Shown: piece by piece, positions 55,822-64,000 of the stretch
Layout: each line of letters begins with the position of its first letter
Position numbering within the stretch: the stretch's first letter is position 1
Source: Thalassotalea profundi
Lineage (GTDB): Bacteria; Pseudomonadota; Gammaproteobacteria; Enterobacterales; Alteromonadaceae
Assembly: GCF_014653195.1 (NCBI RefSeq)
Contig: NZ_BNAH01000002.1
Location: 248,377 to 312,376 of the forward strand
Direction of reading: 5' to 3'
DNA length: 64,000 bases
Made by a program: the position numbers and the translations under genes
The notes under the pieces: model-generated
Told to the model about the DNA's origin: nothing
Databases searched by the model: none
What the model saw: only the letters and a program-made list of their open reading frames with translations

Positions 55822-56964
55822 ATGTTAGTGGAAGTACTATTGTCTATTACTGTTTTTGGTATTTTCGCACTCATTCTGTGGCGACTTAAGAAAATAAGTA
55901 CCCCAAAAAGAAAGCGTTATGCATATACAGCTCACCACTTAAATAATCAAAAGCAAAACGTTTCTTTCAATTACACTCCCTTATCACGTGAATTAACTGA
56001 TAATAGTGCTAAAGAGTTTAATGTTGACGACATTGTGCTACCTGAAGAATTTATCGCCCTAAAGCTATTAACTTCTGAAATAAATAATACTGAACAACAA
56101 CAAACTATTGAGCAAATTTGTCAAAGCTTTCGGAAACCACATCCATTATTGTTACCATTAACACAAAAAGCATTTGAACCAAATGAACTCTTCGAACTGA
56201 TCAGAACTGATCCACAAATAACAGCAAAAGTAATTAACCGTGTTAACTCTTCCGCCTTTGCTTTAACACAACCGATCACTAGTATTAATCATGCGATTAA
56301 CTATCTAGGTATTGGCACTGTTAAAAATATTGCTATGCATTTTGCGATGGAAAACGATGATAAATTTGAAACACAACAACAACAGCAAGCTTATCAAAAA
56401 CTATGGCATGCTAGTTATTTAGCAAGTAGTTTAGGCTTATTGTTTGCAAAAGAATTATTAATGGAAGATGCCTCTGATATTTCTACACGGTGCTTGTTAA
56501 ATTATCTGGGCGATATGGCGATCTTATCTACTTATCCCGACATGAGTAAAGTCTATCAAGAACAGAAATCACTTTATCAACGTGTCATATATTGCCAAAC
56601 ACAGTTGTCTATTAATACACAAATTATTGGCAGTAGTCTTGCGCGATATTGGCAATTACCTCGAAGCTTAGTTCGTAGTATCGAAAATAATTTATCTTTA
56701 TTAATAGTTAAAAATGATCTCTCGGAAATTGATAAAAATGAAATGCTTAAATATCAAATTTGCTATACAGCGTGTCGAATAGCTGACTTAGCGATTATTA
56801 ACGAACAGCCTTGTATTGAAACAATGAGAGACGACCTGACCCAGCAACTTGATTTTTACTCTTTATTTAAAAACGATTTGCATCCTAAAATCAAAAAACT
56901 ATTTAACTTATTTCATGATGTTAGTTTTAGTAAAAAAATGAATGGACTGTTACTAGTCAAATAA
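55822..56964 (+). CDS. Membrane-anchored HDOD-domain protein
   Basis: 380-residue protein with an N-terminal membrane helix (LVEVLLSITVFGIFALILW) and a cytosolic HDOD domain from about residue 100 to 310 (FELIRTDPQITAKVINRVNS, INHAINYLGIGTVKNIAMHF, LWHASYLASSLGLLFAKEL). HDOD domains are signalling modules related to HD phosphohydrolases but usually lack catalytic metal ligands. No output domain is attached. It lies between ppx and the convergent pstS inside the phosphate cluster; no PhoB box was seen upstream, so the link to phosphate is only positional. Confidence 0.88.
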   Translation: MLVEVLLSITVFGIFALILWRLKKISTPKRKRYAYTAHHLNNQKQNVSFNYTPLSRELTDNSAKEFNVDDIVLPEEFIALKLLTSEINNTEQQQTIEQICQSFRKPHPLLLPLTQKAFEPNELFELIRTDPQITAKVINRVNSSAFALTQPITSINHAINYLGIGTVKNIAMHFAMENDDKFETQQQQQAYQKLWHASYLASSLGLLFAKELLMEDASDISTRCLLNYLGDMAILSTYPDMSKVYQEQKSLYQRVIYCQTQLSINTQIIGSSLARYWQLPRSLVRSIENNLSLLIVKNDLSEIDKNEMLKYQICYTACRIADLAIINEQPCIETMRDDLTQQLDFYSLFKNDLHPKIKKLFNLFHDVSFSKKMNGLLLVK

Positions 56965-56992
56965 TTGCCTGGCTAATATTGGGCACAAATAA

Positions 56993-57023
56993 AAATCCCG
57001 AGAACTTGCGAATCTCGGGATTT
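56993..57023 (-). terminator. Terminator of pstS, shared with the HDOD gene
   Basis: An 11 bp perfect stem (56993-57003 with 57013-57023, AAATCCCGAGA) with a 9 base loop. On the minus strand it runs into a T-rich tract, so it terminates pstS well; on the plus strand the T-run is short. Confidence 0.88.
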
Positions 57024-57048
57024 AACTAGCATCTGCTAAATTATTAAC

Positions 57049-58014
57049 TTATAGACTAAGACCTAACTTCTTATATTCTCTTTCTACTACTGAATTAGGC
57101 ACTGGAATATATCCATCTTTTTCTACAATTTTCTGGCCTGATTTTGACAGTATCATTTTTAAGAATTCTGCTTCCATTGGCGCTAATGGCTTATTAGGAT
57201 GCTTGTTAACGTAAACATACAAGAAGCGAGATAATGGATATTTATTCGAAACAGCATTCTCCATTGTTGCTTCAACGAATTTATCCCCTTTTTTAGACAA
57301 AGGTAATGCTCTCACACCTGATGTTTTATAACCAATGCCAGAATAACCAATACCATTTAATGAAGCTGATACAGATTGAACTACAGAAGCTGATCCAGGT
57401 TGCTCATTCACATTATTTTTAAAATCGCCTTTACACAGGCCTTTACTTTTAAAGTAACCGTAAGTGCCTGATACAGAATTACGACCATATAACTGAATAT
57501 CTTTACCTGTCCATTCGCCTGTTAAACCTAGATCTCCCCAACGATCAATATCATCAACTAGGCCACATTTGCGATTATTAGAAAAAATTGCATCAACTTG
57601 ATCAATACGCAAACCTTCAAGCGGGTTATCTTTATGAACAAAAACAGCTAACGCATCAATAGCGACTCTTACGGCTGTTGGCTTATAACCATAACGCTTT
57701 TCAAACGCCTCAATTTCGCGAGATTTCATTTTACGGCTCATAGGGCCTAAGTTTGAAGTCGCTTCAGTTAACGCTGGTGGCGCTGTAGAAGATCCCGCCG
57801 CTTGTATTTGTATATTTACATTAGGGTAAGTACGCTTAAATTCTTCTGCCCAAAAAGTCATCATGTTTGCCAATGTATCAGAGCCAACTGATGATATATT
57901 TCCAGATATACCACTGACTTTATTATACTCAGGTAAGTCTTGATCAATAGCAGCAGCTGATAAGCTCACCATACTTGTTAAACTGATCACGCTTAATAAA
58001 CGTTTCAAACTCAT
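57049..58014 (-). CDS. pstS: Phosphate-binding periplasmic protein PstS
   Basis: High-affinity phosphate receptor of the Pst ABC importer. A signal peptide ([22 protein letters not shown]) is followed by a type 2 binding fold with [52 protein letters not shown] and [14 protein letters not shown], whose Ser/Arg residues contact phosphate. A longer frame to 58080 exists, but GGAG at 58021-58024 and the signal peptide fix ATG 58014, giving 321 residues. It is separated from its pstCAB partners by about 29 kb and sits beside phoR-phoB, with a strong PhoB box upstream. Confidence 0.95.
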   Translation of the reverse strand: MSLKRLLSVISLTSMVSLSAAAIDQDLPEYNKVSGISGNISSVGSDTLANMMTFWAEEFKRTYPNVNIQIQAAGSSTAPPALTEATSNLGPMSRKMKSREIEAFEKRYGYKPTAVRVAIDALAVFVHKDNPLEGLRIDQVDAIFSNNRKCGLVDDIDRWGDLGLTGEWTGKDIQLYGRNSVSGTYGYFKSKGLCKGDFKNNVNEQPGSASVVQSVSASLNGIGYSGIGYKTSGVRALPLSKKGDKFVEATMENAVSNKYPLSRFLYVYVNKHPNKPLAPMEAEFLKMILSKSGQKIVEKDGYIPVPNSVVEREYKKLGLSL

Positions 58015-58138
58015 AATATTCTCCAATGAGAGTTGTAATGCCACTGCCATTTGTTTAAATAATTTACGTATTAACGGCAAAAGCTAAATGATTTATGAAC
58101 ACTATAAAAACTTTATGTGACAATTATATTTAAACTTT

Positions 58139-58156
58139 ATGACACTTATATGACAG
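58139..58156 (-). promoter_or_regulatory. PhoB box upstream of pstS
   Basis: The minus strand reads CTGTCATATAAGTGTCAT, with two mismatches from the E. coli-type consensus. A further TTGTCACAT half-site lies closer to the gene near 58115-58123, suggesting tandem PhoB binding. Confidence 0.88.
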
Positions 58157-58260
58157 AAAGGTAATTAAATATTGGTTGCTACTGAGTATTTATGCGTCAG
58201 AAATTAAATACCACGAGGAGATTCTTCGACAAAAATAGGTGTTAAAAAGCGCAAGTTAGC

Positions 58261-59565
58261 TTAATTACATAATTGTTGAGGCTTAAGTTCAAAAAAAATT
58301 ACAAACTCACTGCCTTCACCTAATTGACTATTAATTGATAATTTAGCATTGTGATGATTGAGGACATGTTTAACTATAGCTAGACCTAAACCAGAGCCTC
58401 CTGTATCACGGGAGCGTGATTTATCTACACGGAAGAATCTTTCTGTTAGGCGATGAAGATCTTCAGGACCTATGCCTGCGCCATTATCTTTTACAGAAAA
58501 CTTTGCTTTAGCATCGACTTGTTTCCAGCTGATCTCGATTTTTCCATTTGCAGGAGTATAGGCAATGGCATTAGCGATAAGGTTCGAAAATGCACTTTTT
58601 AACTCACTTTCAATACCATTTAAATTTAATGACTCATCGATATCAGCAGTGATTTGATGCTGCTTGTCCTGATTCAGCCAATGCGCATCTTCTAATAAGC
58701 CATTAAGTAATTTAGGTATATTAACACTTTGTTTATCTTCTTCATCTGCTTGTATTTCTACTCGAGAAAGCACTAAAAGTTGCTGTACTAAGCGATCCAT
58801 ACGAGTTACTTGACTTTCTATGGTAGAAAAAGCCTTACTCCACTGAGGATCGAGAACATTCTCTGTTGATTGCACCATTTCAACATATCCACGAACAACA
58901 GTCAGTGGCGTTTTTAATTCATGAGAAACATTAGCAACAAAGTCTCTACGCATTTCTTCCAGTCGAAATATTTTACTGACATCTCTTGCCAATAATAATA
59001 TTTGATCGGTTCCATAGGCCATTAGCCTTAATTCTATTCTTAACTCGTTGTTATGAGGTGAGGGAATATGGCATGGGTGTTCAAATTGGTTTGCTTCAAG
59101 GTACTGGGTAAACTCAGGAAATCGTAGCAAATTATCTATTCTTTGCCCCATATCGCTTGGCCAACGAACACCAAGAATTTGTTGCGCTTTTTTATTTCCC
59201 CATAAAATAGTTAGATCATTCGAAAGTACTAATGCAGCATCAGGTAAAGCTTCTGCTCCATCTCTAAATTGCCGTACTTTACTATTTAATTGCTTAAGCT
59301 TTTTACGGTGTTGTTTTTTTTGTCGATAAAGTCCGTCATAAATACGCCCCCAAACCCCACTAGCTTGAGGAGGGAAAATCGTTTTACTGCGCCAAAGCCA
59401 TTTAATTAGCCTAAGTAGTTGGTAATAATTCCAAAATAAATAAGCAAGTGCACAAAGGCACAACATTAAAAATGTTATGCCTAAAAAATACCCAAAAATA
59501 CCACTTATTAATAAAGCGATTGCCAGCTGAGAAAAAATTTCTTTTGCCGATAAACTGAAATGCAT
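58261..59565 (-). CDS. phoR: Phosphate regulon sensor histidine kinase PhoR
   Basis: Membrane kinase of the Pho two-component system, 434 residues. Two close N-terminal membrane helices (about 8-50), a charged linker, a PAS domain (ALPDAALVLSNDLTILWGNK), then the HisKA box FVANVSHELKTPLTVVRGYVE with the phospho-His. The HATPase domain follows with N box NLIANAIAYTP, G1 DNGAGIGPEDL and G2 SGLGLAIVKHV. The size and layout equal E. coli PhoR. It follows phoB by 75 bases in the same operon. PstSCAB and PhoU, also in this window, would report phosphate to it. Confidence 0.96.
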   Translation of the reverse strand: MHFSLSAKEIFSQLAIALLISGIFGYFLGITFLMLCLCALAYLFWNYYQLLRLIKWLWRSKTIFPPQASGVWGRIYDGLYRQKKQHRKKLKQLNSKVRQFRDGAEALPDAALVLSNDLTILWGNKKAQQILGVRWPSDMGQRIDNLLRFPEFTQYLEANQFEHPCHIPSPHNNELRIELRLMAYGTDQILLLARDVSKIFRLEEMRRDFVANVSHELKTPLTVVRGYVEMVQSTENVLDPQWSKAFSTIESQVTRMDRLVQQLLVLSRVEIQADEEDKQSVNIPKLLNGLLEDAHWLNQDKQHQITADIDESLNLNGIESELKSAFSNLIANAIAYTPANGKIEISWKQVDAKAKFSVKDNGAGIGPEDLHRLTERFFRVDKSRSRDTGGSGLGLAIVKHVLNHHNAKLSINSQLGEGSEFVIFFELKPQQLCN

Positions 59566-59640
59566 TGGTGTTAGTTAACCTAATTTAGAGCTTATAAATT
59601 TACACGAACTATAATATAACTCAGCTATAATGGATCAATA

Positions 59641-60342
59641 CTATGCGCTTGATTTAATTTTTCCTGAAAATCGGTAACCTGAACCACGAACTGTCTGTAT
59701 GAAATCTTCATGTCCTTCGCCGGAAATCGCTTTTCGTAAACGTCGAATGTGAACGTCTACTGTTCGATCTTCAACATAAACATTCGTTCCCCAGACATTA
59801 TCCAATAATTGCTCTCGACTATACACTCGTTCAGTATGTGCCATAAAGAAATGTAATAATCTAAATTCTGTTGGGCCTAAATCTAGGTTTTTATTATTAA
59901 TTGAGACTCTGTGTGCGACAGGATCAAGTTTCATTCCATGAAACTCGATTGATTCTTCTAAAGCTGTTGGCGATACTCGTCTTATAACAGCTTTAATACG
60001 TGCTATGAGTTCTTTAGGTGAAAAAGGCTTAGTTACATAATCATCTACGCCAACATCAAAGCCTTTAACTTTGTCTTCTTCATCGGCTCTTGCAGTAAGC
60101 ATAATAATGGGTATATTACGTGTGTATTCATTTTGCTTAATAGTTTTTGCTAATTTAACACCCGTTCCACCAGGTAACATCCAATCTAATAAAATAAGAT
60201 CAGGATAAGGCTCAACTATTTTTGCTTTCGCCTGTTCAAAATCTTCAGCTTCGATTGTATTAAAACCATTTTGTTCTAATACAAACGTAATCATTTCACG
60301 AATTGGTGCTTCATCCTCAACTACCAAAATTTGTCTATTCAT
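59641..60342 (-). CDS. phoB: Phosphate regulon response regulator PhoB
   Basis: OmpR-family response regulator that binds Pho boxes. The receiver domain has the acidic pocket (VVEDEAP), the phospho-Asp in [13 protein letters not shown] and the Lys in [13 protein letters not shown]. The C-terminal winged helix contains [26 protein letters not shown] and [14 protein letters not shown]. The frame can open at TTG 60360, but AGGA at 60351-60354 fits ATG 60342, giving 233 residues, close to E. coli (229). A PhoB-box-like sequence upstream indicates autoregulation. Confidence 0.97.
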   Translation of the reverse strand: MNRQILVVEDEAPIREMITFVLEQNGFNTIEAEDFEQAKAKIVEPYPDLILLDWMLPGGTGVKLAKTIKQNEYTRNIPIIMLTARADEEDKVKGFDVGVDDYVTKPFSPKELIARIKAVIRRVSPTALEESIEFHGMKLDPVAHRVSINNKNLDLGPTEFRLLHFFMAHTERVYSREQLLDNVWGTNVYVEDRTVDVHIRRLRKAISGEGHEDFIQTVRGSGYRFSGKIKSSA

Positions 60343-60396
60343 CTCAACTTCCTGATTCAACCCTAGATTAACTAATGAATATTGTGATAACTTTTT

Positions 60397-60414
60397 ATGA
60401 CAATTTTATGAAAC
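60397..60414 (-). promoter_or_regulatory. PhoB box upstream of phoB
   Basis: On the minus strand GTTTCATAAAATTGTCAT: the second heptamer is close to consensus, the first is weaker; three mismatches in all. It lies 54 bases upstream of phoB. Confidence 0.7.
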
Positions 60415-60520
60415 ACCATTCATTTAATTTTAAAAATACAAAATAAAAGCTAAACCATTAAAAAAATGAATAAAATTTAGCATTACATTTTTTGATACTA
60501 TATATAAAACAAGCCCTCAG

Positions 60521-61438
60521 TTAAAACTGATAGTCGATTCCTACCCCTAGGTAATCTTGATCAGAGCTACTATCCATATCAAATGTAGTATAAAATCCGT
60601 AAAGTTTTGTACTATTTGATAACTTATAGTCAGCTCCTGCAGTAAAGCCCGATTTATCATCACCATCATCATAATTAGCCGTTTGGAATTGTCCCTTCAA
60701 CGACAAGTTATCAATAACATATTTAGCTGAAACTAAAGCCCCATCCATTTCAGCACTACCATCAATTTTCTCTTGTGATTGCACCATGGCACCCAAAATA
60801 AAACCAGCAACTTTACTTTGCATGGTAACTCGCATGGTATCATATCCATTGACTTCTGAATCCATAGCAATAGCAGCATAAACCTTGGCTTTTTTAAGAT
60901 TTTTATCACCATATGATAAAGCCAGTGAATAAGCATCTTCAGCATCAACACTATCGGCAACAATATAAGTTATTCCCGCTTGAAATCCTGAAAACTTTGG
61001 CGATTTATAAGTAATGGTATCGCTCATACGGTTTTCACCCTTCCATAAGGTTTTAATATCACCGTTTAGATCGTTAAATAAATCAACTTTACCTTGAGAT
61101 TGCTTTAATACCGTGTCATTTTTGCCCAATAAAACCTGTCCAAAAACGCCTTGTAAACCAATATATTGATTGCGTTGGCTAAATGTATCACCATCTCCGT
61201 CTATATCAACTTGAAACTCGGCTTGATAAATAACTTCTAACTCATCTGATAAAGTATGTGTACCTTTAAAACCAATACGTGACGAATTACTTTTTATTTC
61301 AGTATATGAACCTTCACCATCATCGGAAGACTGTGCAGATACATTTGCTTTACCATAAAATGAGACATCAGCAGCTAATACATTTAATGATAATGCTGAA
61401 AATAAAGCGATATTTACTATGCTTTTTGATAGTTTCAT
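60521..61438 (-). CDS. Gram-negative porin, probably phosphate-starvation induced
   Basis: Outer-membrane trimeric porin of 305 residues. A signal peptide (MKLSKSIVNIALFSALSLNVLAA) is followed by DVSFYGKANVSAQS and RIGFKGTHTLSDELEVIYQAEFQVD. Further aromatic-alternating strands include RNQYIGLQGVFGQVLLGKND (loop 3 region follows), and the C-terminal strand ends YLGVGIDYQF with the required terminal Phe. The upstream frame to 61489 is discarded in favour of ATG 61438 because of the signal peptide. Up to three PhoB boxes lie upstream, so it may act like PhoE in phosphate entry; anion selectivity is not visible from sequence. Confidence 0.93.
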   Translation of the reverse strand: MKLSKSIVNIALFSALSLNVLAADVSFYGKANVSAQSSDDGEGSYTEIKSNSSRIGFKGTHTLSDELEVIYQAEFQVDIDGDGDTFSQRNQYIGLQGVFGQVLLGKNDTVLKQSQGKVDLFNDLNGDIKTLWKGENRMSDTITYKSPKFSGFQAGITYIVADSVDAEDAYSLALSYGDKNLKKAKVYAAIAMDSEVNGYDTMRVTMQSKVAGFILGAMVQSQEKIDGSAEMDGALVSAKYVIDNLSLKGQFQTANYDDGDDKSGFTAGADYKLSNSTKLYGFYTTFDMDSSSDQDYLGVGIDYQF

Positions 61439-61496
61439 TATTATACCCTTGTTAATCATTTGGTTGATAAATTGCCGCGCATTGTGCACTCATTAG

Positions 61497-61514
61497 ATGA
61501 CACTTTTGTGACAA
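61497..61514 (-). promoter_or_regulatory. PhoB box 1 upstream of the porin
   Basis: On the minus strand TTGTCACAAAAGTGTCAT, almost the same as the pstC box (one base different). It is the proximal and best of three sites. Confidence 0.82.
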
Positions 61515-61530
61515 AAAAGACATTAGTTTG

Positions 61531-61588
61531 CATTTTTATGACAGAAAAAAGTAATTATGATTAATTTTATAGGTCATTTTTATGACAT
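61531..61588 (-). promoter_or_regulatory. Two further PhoB half-site clusters upstream of the porin
   Basis: On the minus strand, CTGTCATAAAAATG at 61531-61544 has one perfect heptamer and a weak second. ATGTCATAAAAATGACCT is at 61571-61588. Together with box 1 they suggest several bound PhoB dimers. Confidence 0.6.
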
Positions 61589-61737
61589 AAGTTTAACGGG
61601 TTTTCTTTAAAATTATAGACAACAATTAAATTTTTTTAAAAAATGATTAAAAATTCATGCCTTATATGAAAAAAAGCTTTTATCAATGAGCAAAAACGAT
61701 AGAATCAAAGTACGTAAAATAATCAAAGAAGCGTTAA

Positions 61738-63474
61738 ATGAAGGCCACTAATCTCTCCCGTACTTTACTCACTCGCGTATTATCTTTTTATTTTGTACTC
61801 ACTTTTTTGGTCACTTGCGTGCAAATAGGCGCAGAATATGTCAACACTAAAGACAATATTAAAAAAGAATTATTAACCATTGAAAGAACCTTTAGTAGTA
61901 GTTTGACACGCGCGGTTTGGGAGCTTAATACCCAGCAAGCCGTTGATATTGCACAAGGGCTAGTTGATATCCCTACAATTAAAGGCATTAGAGTCACCGA
62001 CGAAAATAATCAAGTAATTACACAGTTAGGTGAAGTTAGTAACTCAACAGAATATCAATTACTTAATGAAAACGATGGCTACCTGCACATAAATTCCACA
62101 TCTGATGGCTTATTTGGCCATAGTTTCTCTCTAATTTTTGAGTTTTCAGGTAGAACAACCAAAGTAGGCTCTGTAACCTTACTCTCAAGTAATCAAGTTA
62201 TTTTTGACCGTATTGAAGTGGGTATTTATTTCTTAATTGGTAACGCAATGGTTAAAACGGCAGCGTTAGTATTTTTATTTACCATTGCTTTCAATAAATT
62301 ACTCACAAATCCACTTAATGAGCTTACTGAACAAATTAATCAATTTGATGTTGACGATCCAGAAGCATCAAAATTACATATTATTAACTATGAAAACAAT
62401 GAATTAAGTGTCTTACAAGACTCCTATAATAATTTAATCTCCGAGTTAGTCCGGCATAAAGAAGAGCTTGCGAGTGCCCAACTCGAAGTTATGTCGACCA
62501 ACAATAAGCTCGATGAGCAAAACTTAATACTCGAACAAGAGGTTGCACGTAAGACATCATCACTGAGTAATACAATGTTGAAAATGGAAACTCAACAACG
62601 TGAATTATTAGAGCAACAAACTCAATTAAAAGCTGAAAACTTGAGACGCAGTAATACGGAGAAAACACTTACACAAACTAATAAAGAGCTTAAAAATTCA
62701 ATTACTGAATTGAATAAAGCACAGGAGCGATTATTAGAGGCAGAAAAAATGGCACTTTTAGGTAGCTTATCTGCGGAAGTTACCCATGAAGTCAATACAC
62801 CTATTGGAGTTTCTATTACATCTACAAGTTACCTATCTGACTTATTAAGTTTTCTTAAAAATGATATACAAGAGAATAAATTAAGTAAAAAAGGACTAGA
62901 AAGCTTCGTAGAAAAAGCAGAGCAAAGTTTGGAATTACAACTTAATAACTTAAATAGAGCCTCTGATTTAATTTCAAGTTACAAACAAGTGGCCGTTGAT
63001 CAAACTAGCGATAAAATTAGACAAATTGATTTAGTAAAATATACTCACGAGATCGTTAACTCGTTAACGCCAAAAATTAAGAAAACCAACCATGTGATCA
63101 ATATTAATTGTGCTGAAGCTGTAGAAGTATACTGTCACGCTGGCGCGATATCACAAATATTTACTAATCTTATTATCAACTCACTTAAACATGGTTTAGA
63201 GAATGTTGACCACGGTGAAATAAATATTGAGATATCCAAACAGAATAACACAATACATATCCGCTTTTCAGATAATGGCATTGGTGTCCCTGAGGAGCAA
63301 TTAGATCATATTTTTGAACCTTTCTATACCACTAAAAGTGGTGAGGGCGGCACAGGGTTAGGTACTCATATTATACATGGTTTAGTTGTTGATACGCTTA
63401 ATGGAAAAATAGAAGCATCTTCACCAGAAGGACAAGGACTTACTTTTGATATTAGTTTTGACAATATGCAATGA
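61738..63474 (+). CDS. Orphan sensor histidine kinase
   Basis: 578-residue membrane kinase. A first membrane helix lies near residues 12-32, followed by a periplasmic sensor domain (to about 155, with RAVWELNTQQAVDIAQGLVD). A second helix at about 160-187 leads to a HAMP-like linker, and a long coiled coil spans about 225-335. The phosphoacceptor box LLGSLSAEVTHEVNTPIGV has His at about 350. The HATPase domain has NLIINSLKHGL, DNGIGVPEEQ and GGTGLGTHIIHGL. AAGAAG precedes the ATG. No response regulator is encoded beside it, so its partner is elsewhere. It is not PhoR-like; the signal is unknown. Confidence 0.9.
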   Translation: MKATNLSRTLLTRVLSFYFVLTFLVTCVQIGAEYVNTKDNIKKELLTIERTFSSSLTRAVWELNTQQAVDIAQGLVDIPTIKGIRVTDENNQVITQLGEVSNSTEYQLLNENDGYLHINSTSDGLFGHSFSLIFEFSGRTTKVGSVTLLSSNQVIFDRIEVGIYFLIGNAMVKTAALVFLFTIAFNKLLTNPLNELTEQINQFDVDDPEASKLHIINYENNELSVLQDSYNNLISELVRHKEELASAQLEVMSTNNKLDEQNLILEQEVARKTSSLSNTMLKMETQQRELLEQQTQLKAENLRRSNTEKTLTQTNKELKNSITELNKAQERLLEAEKMALLGSLSAEVTHEVNTPIGVSITSTSYLSDLLSFLKNDIQENKLSKKGLESFVEKAEQSLELQLNNLNRASDLISSYKQVAVDQTSDKIRQIDLVKYTHEIVNSLTPKIKKTNHVININCAEAVEVYCHAGAISQIFTNLIINSLKHGLENVDHGEINIEISKQNNTIHIRFSDNGIGVPEEQLDHIFEPFYTTKSGEGGTGLGTHIIHGLVVDTLNGKIEASSPEGQGLTFDISFDNMQ

Positions 63475-63561
63475 CATTATTGATGATCATCACGACTAAT
63501 TACGTTAATATGACGACCCTTTTGTATTTCAGCCCTTAATTTTGGGCAAAGGATTATTTTC

Positions 63562-64000
63562 ATGTGGTTTAAAAACCTATACTTTTTTGCCTTTACTCGT
63601 CCTTTTGAATGGTCCGAACAAGATTTAGAAAAGAACTTATCAGAACATTTATTTACGCCTTGTGGCTCAACCGAAATGTCACATTTTGGTTGGGTAAATG
63701 CGCTAGGCAAACATGGGCATTCTACTGTTCATGCTGTAAACGGTAATTTTTTGTTATGCGCTCGTAAAGAAGAAAAGATACTTCCCGCTCCTGTCATCAA
63801 AGATATGATTGAAGAAAAAGTAGCGCATTTAGAAAATGAGCAAGGTCGCTCCGCAACTAAAAAAGAAAAGGAACAATTTAAAGAGGATATTATTTTTGAA
63901 TTACTTCCTCGTGCTTTTTCTCGTGTAACCGATACTCATGCCTATATCAATGCAGAAGAAAATATCATTGTGGTGAATACCAGTAGTAGAGGCAAAGCTG
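63562..64000 (+). CDS. rdgC: Recombination-associated protein RdgC (truncated by window end)
   Basis: Ring-shaped DNA-binding protein that modulates RecA and replication-linked recombination. The first 146 residues are present: the RdgC start MWFKNLYFFAFTRPFEWSEQ, TPCGSTEMSHFGWVNALG, LLCARKEEKILPAPVIKDMI and the KEKEQFKEDIIFELLPRAFS segment are characteristic. The frame runs off the window at base 64000. AAAGGA about 9 bases upstream supports the ATG at 63562. It follows the orphan kinase by 87 bases on the same strand. Confidence 0.95.
   Translation, partial: MWFKNLYFFAFTRPFEWSEQDLEKNLSEHLFTPCGSTEMSHFGWVNALGKHGHSTVHAVNGNFLLCARKEEKILPAPVIKDMIEEKVAHLENEQGRSATKKEKEQFKEDIIFELLPRAFSRVTDTHAYINAEENIIVVNTSSRGKA

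Noticed and set aside
61686..61751. 21-codon open frame overlapping the start of the histidine kinase gene, as a leader peptide
   Set aside because: No ribosome binding site and very short; expected by chance in AT-rich DNA.
63477..63710. Minus-strand open frame before the window end
   Set aside because: It lies opposite the start of rdgC, whose conserved N-terminus is clear on the plus strand.

Overview
This window is an AT-rich chromosomal segment of a marine gammaproteobacterium. Gene order, protein sequences and the absence of any plasmid or phage backbone point to the Alteromonadales, most likely Colwellia, Thalassotalea or a close relative. This is inferred from familiarity with the gene families, as no database search was possible. 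About 56 protein genes are supported. No rRNA, tRNA or CRISPR array was seen.

Layout. 1-4.7 kb: the classical tkt-epd-pgk-fba central carbon block. 4.8-8.7 kb: an MscS channel overlapping a DUF481 beta-barrel gene, then a periplasmic prolyl oligopeptidase. 8.8-15.2 kb: a glyoxylate-shunt block with aceA (minus), then lysR, lrgA, lrgB and malate synthase G (plus). 15.4-18.2 kb: a small secreted orphan and an ECF sigma / anti-sigma / secreted coiled-coil operon. 18.4-20.2 kb: a small parvulin, an intact IS3-family element with a programmed frameshift, and a cluster of palindromic dispersed repeats. 20.2-28 kb: phosphate transport (pit-DUF47, pstC-pstA-pstB-phoU). 28-35 kb: a secreted orphan, CBS protein, SelO, serine hydrolase, U32 protein and GST-like protein. 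35.2-45.9 kb: a 13-gene minus-strand photo-oxidative stress and lipid-modification locus headed by an RpoE/ChrR-type ECF sigma and zinc-cupin anti-sigma pair. 46-48.9 kb: an unrecognised three-gene membrane/periplasmic operon. 49.1-52 kb: ettA, a PilZ protein and a GcvR-like ACT protein. 52-61.4 kb: a second phosphate block (ppk1-ppx, an HDOD gene, pstS, phoR-phoB, a porin). 61.7-64 kb: an orphan histidine kinase and the start of rdgC.

Two regulons can be read from the DNA. PhoB-box-like 7-4-7 sequences lie upstream of pstC, ppk1, pstS, phoB and the porin. They tie the two phosphate blocks, about 24 kb apart, into one PhoBR regulon covering uptake, outer-membrane entry and polyphosphate storage. 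Separately, two promoters with the same architecture (TRATC[CT], 16 bases, CGTATA) precede the ECF-sigma operon and the DUF2878-chalcone isomerase-like-DUF3833-LonN operon just upstream of it. This suggests the sigma factor controls both, joining photolyase, a putative thiouracil desulfurase and a set of membrane-lipid modifying enzymes in one response.

The least explained parts are the three-gene operon at 46.0-48.9 kb, the sigma/anti-sigma/coiled-coil operon at 16-18 kb, and the four small genes at 43.6-45.9 kb. The LrgAB pair between the two glyoxylate-shunt enzymes also suggests a metabolite-transport role rather than a holin-like one.
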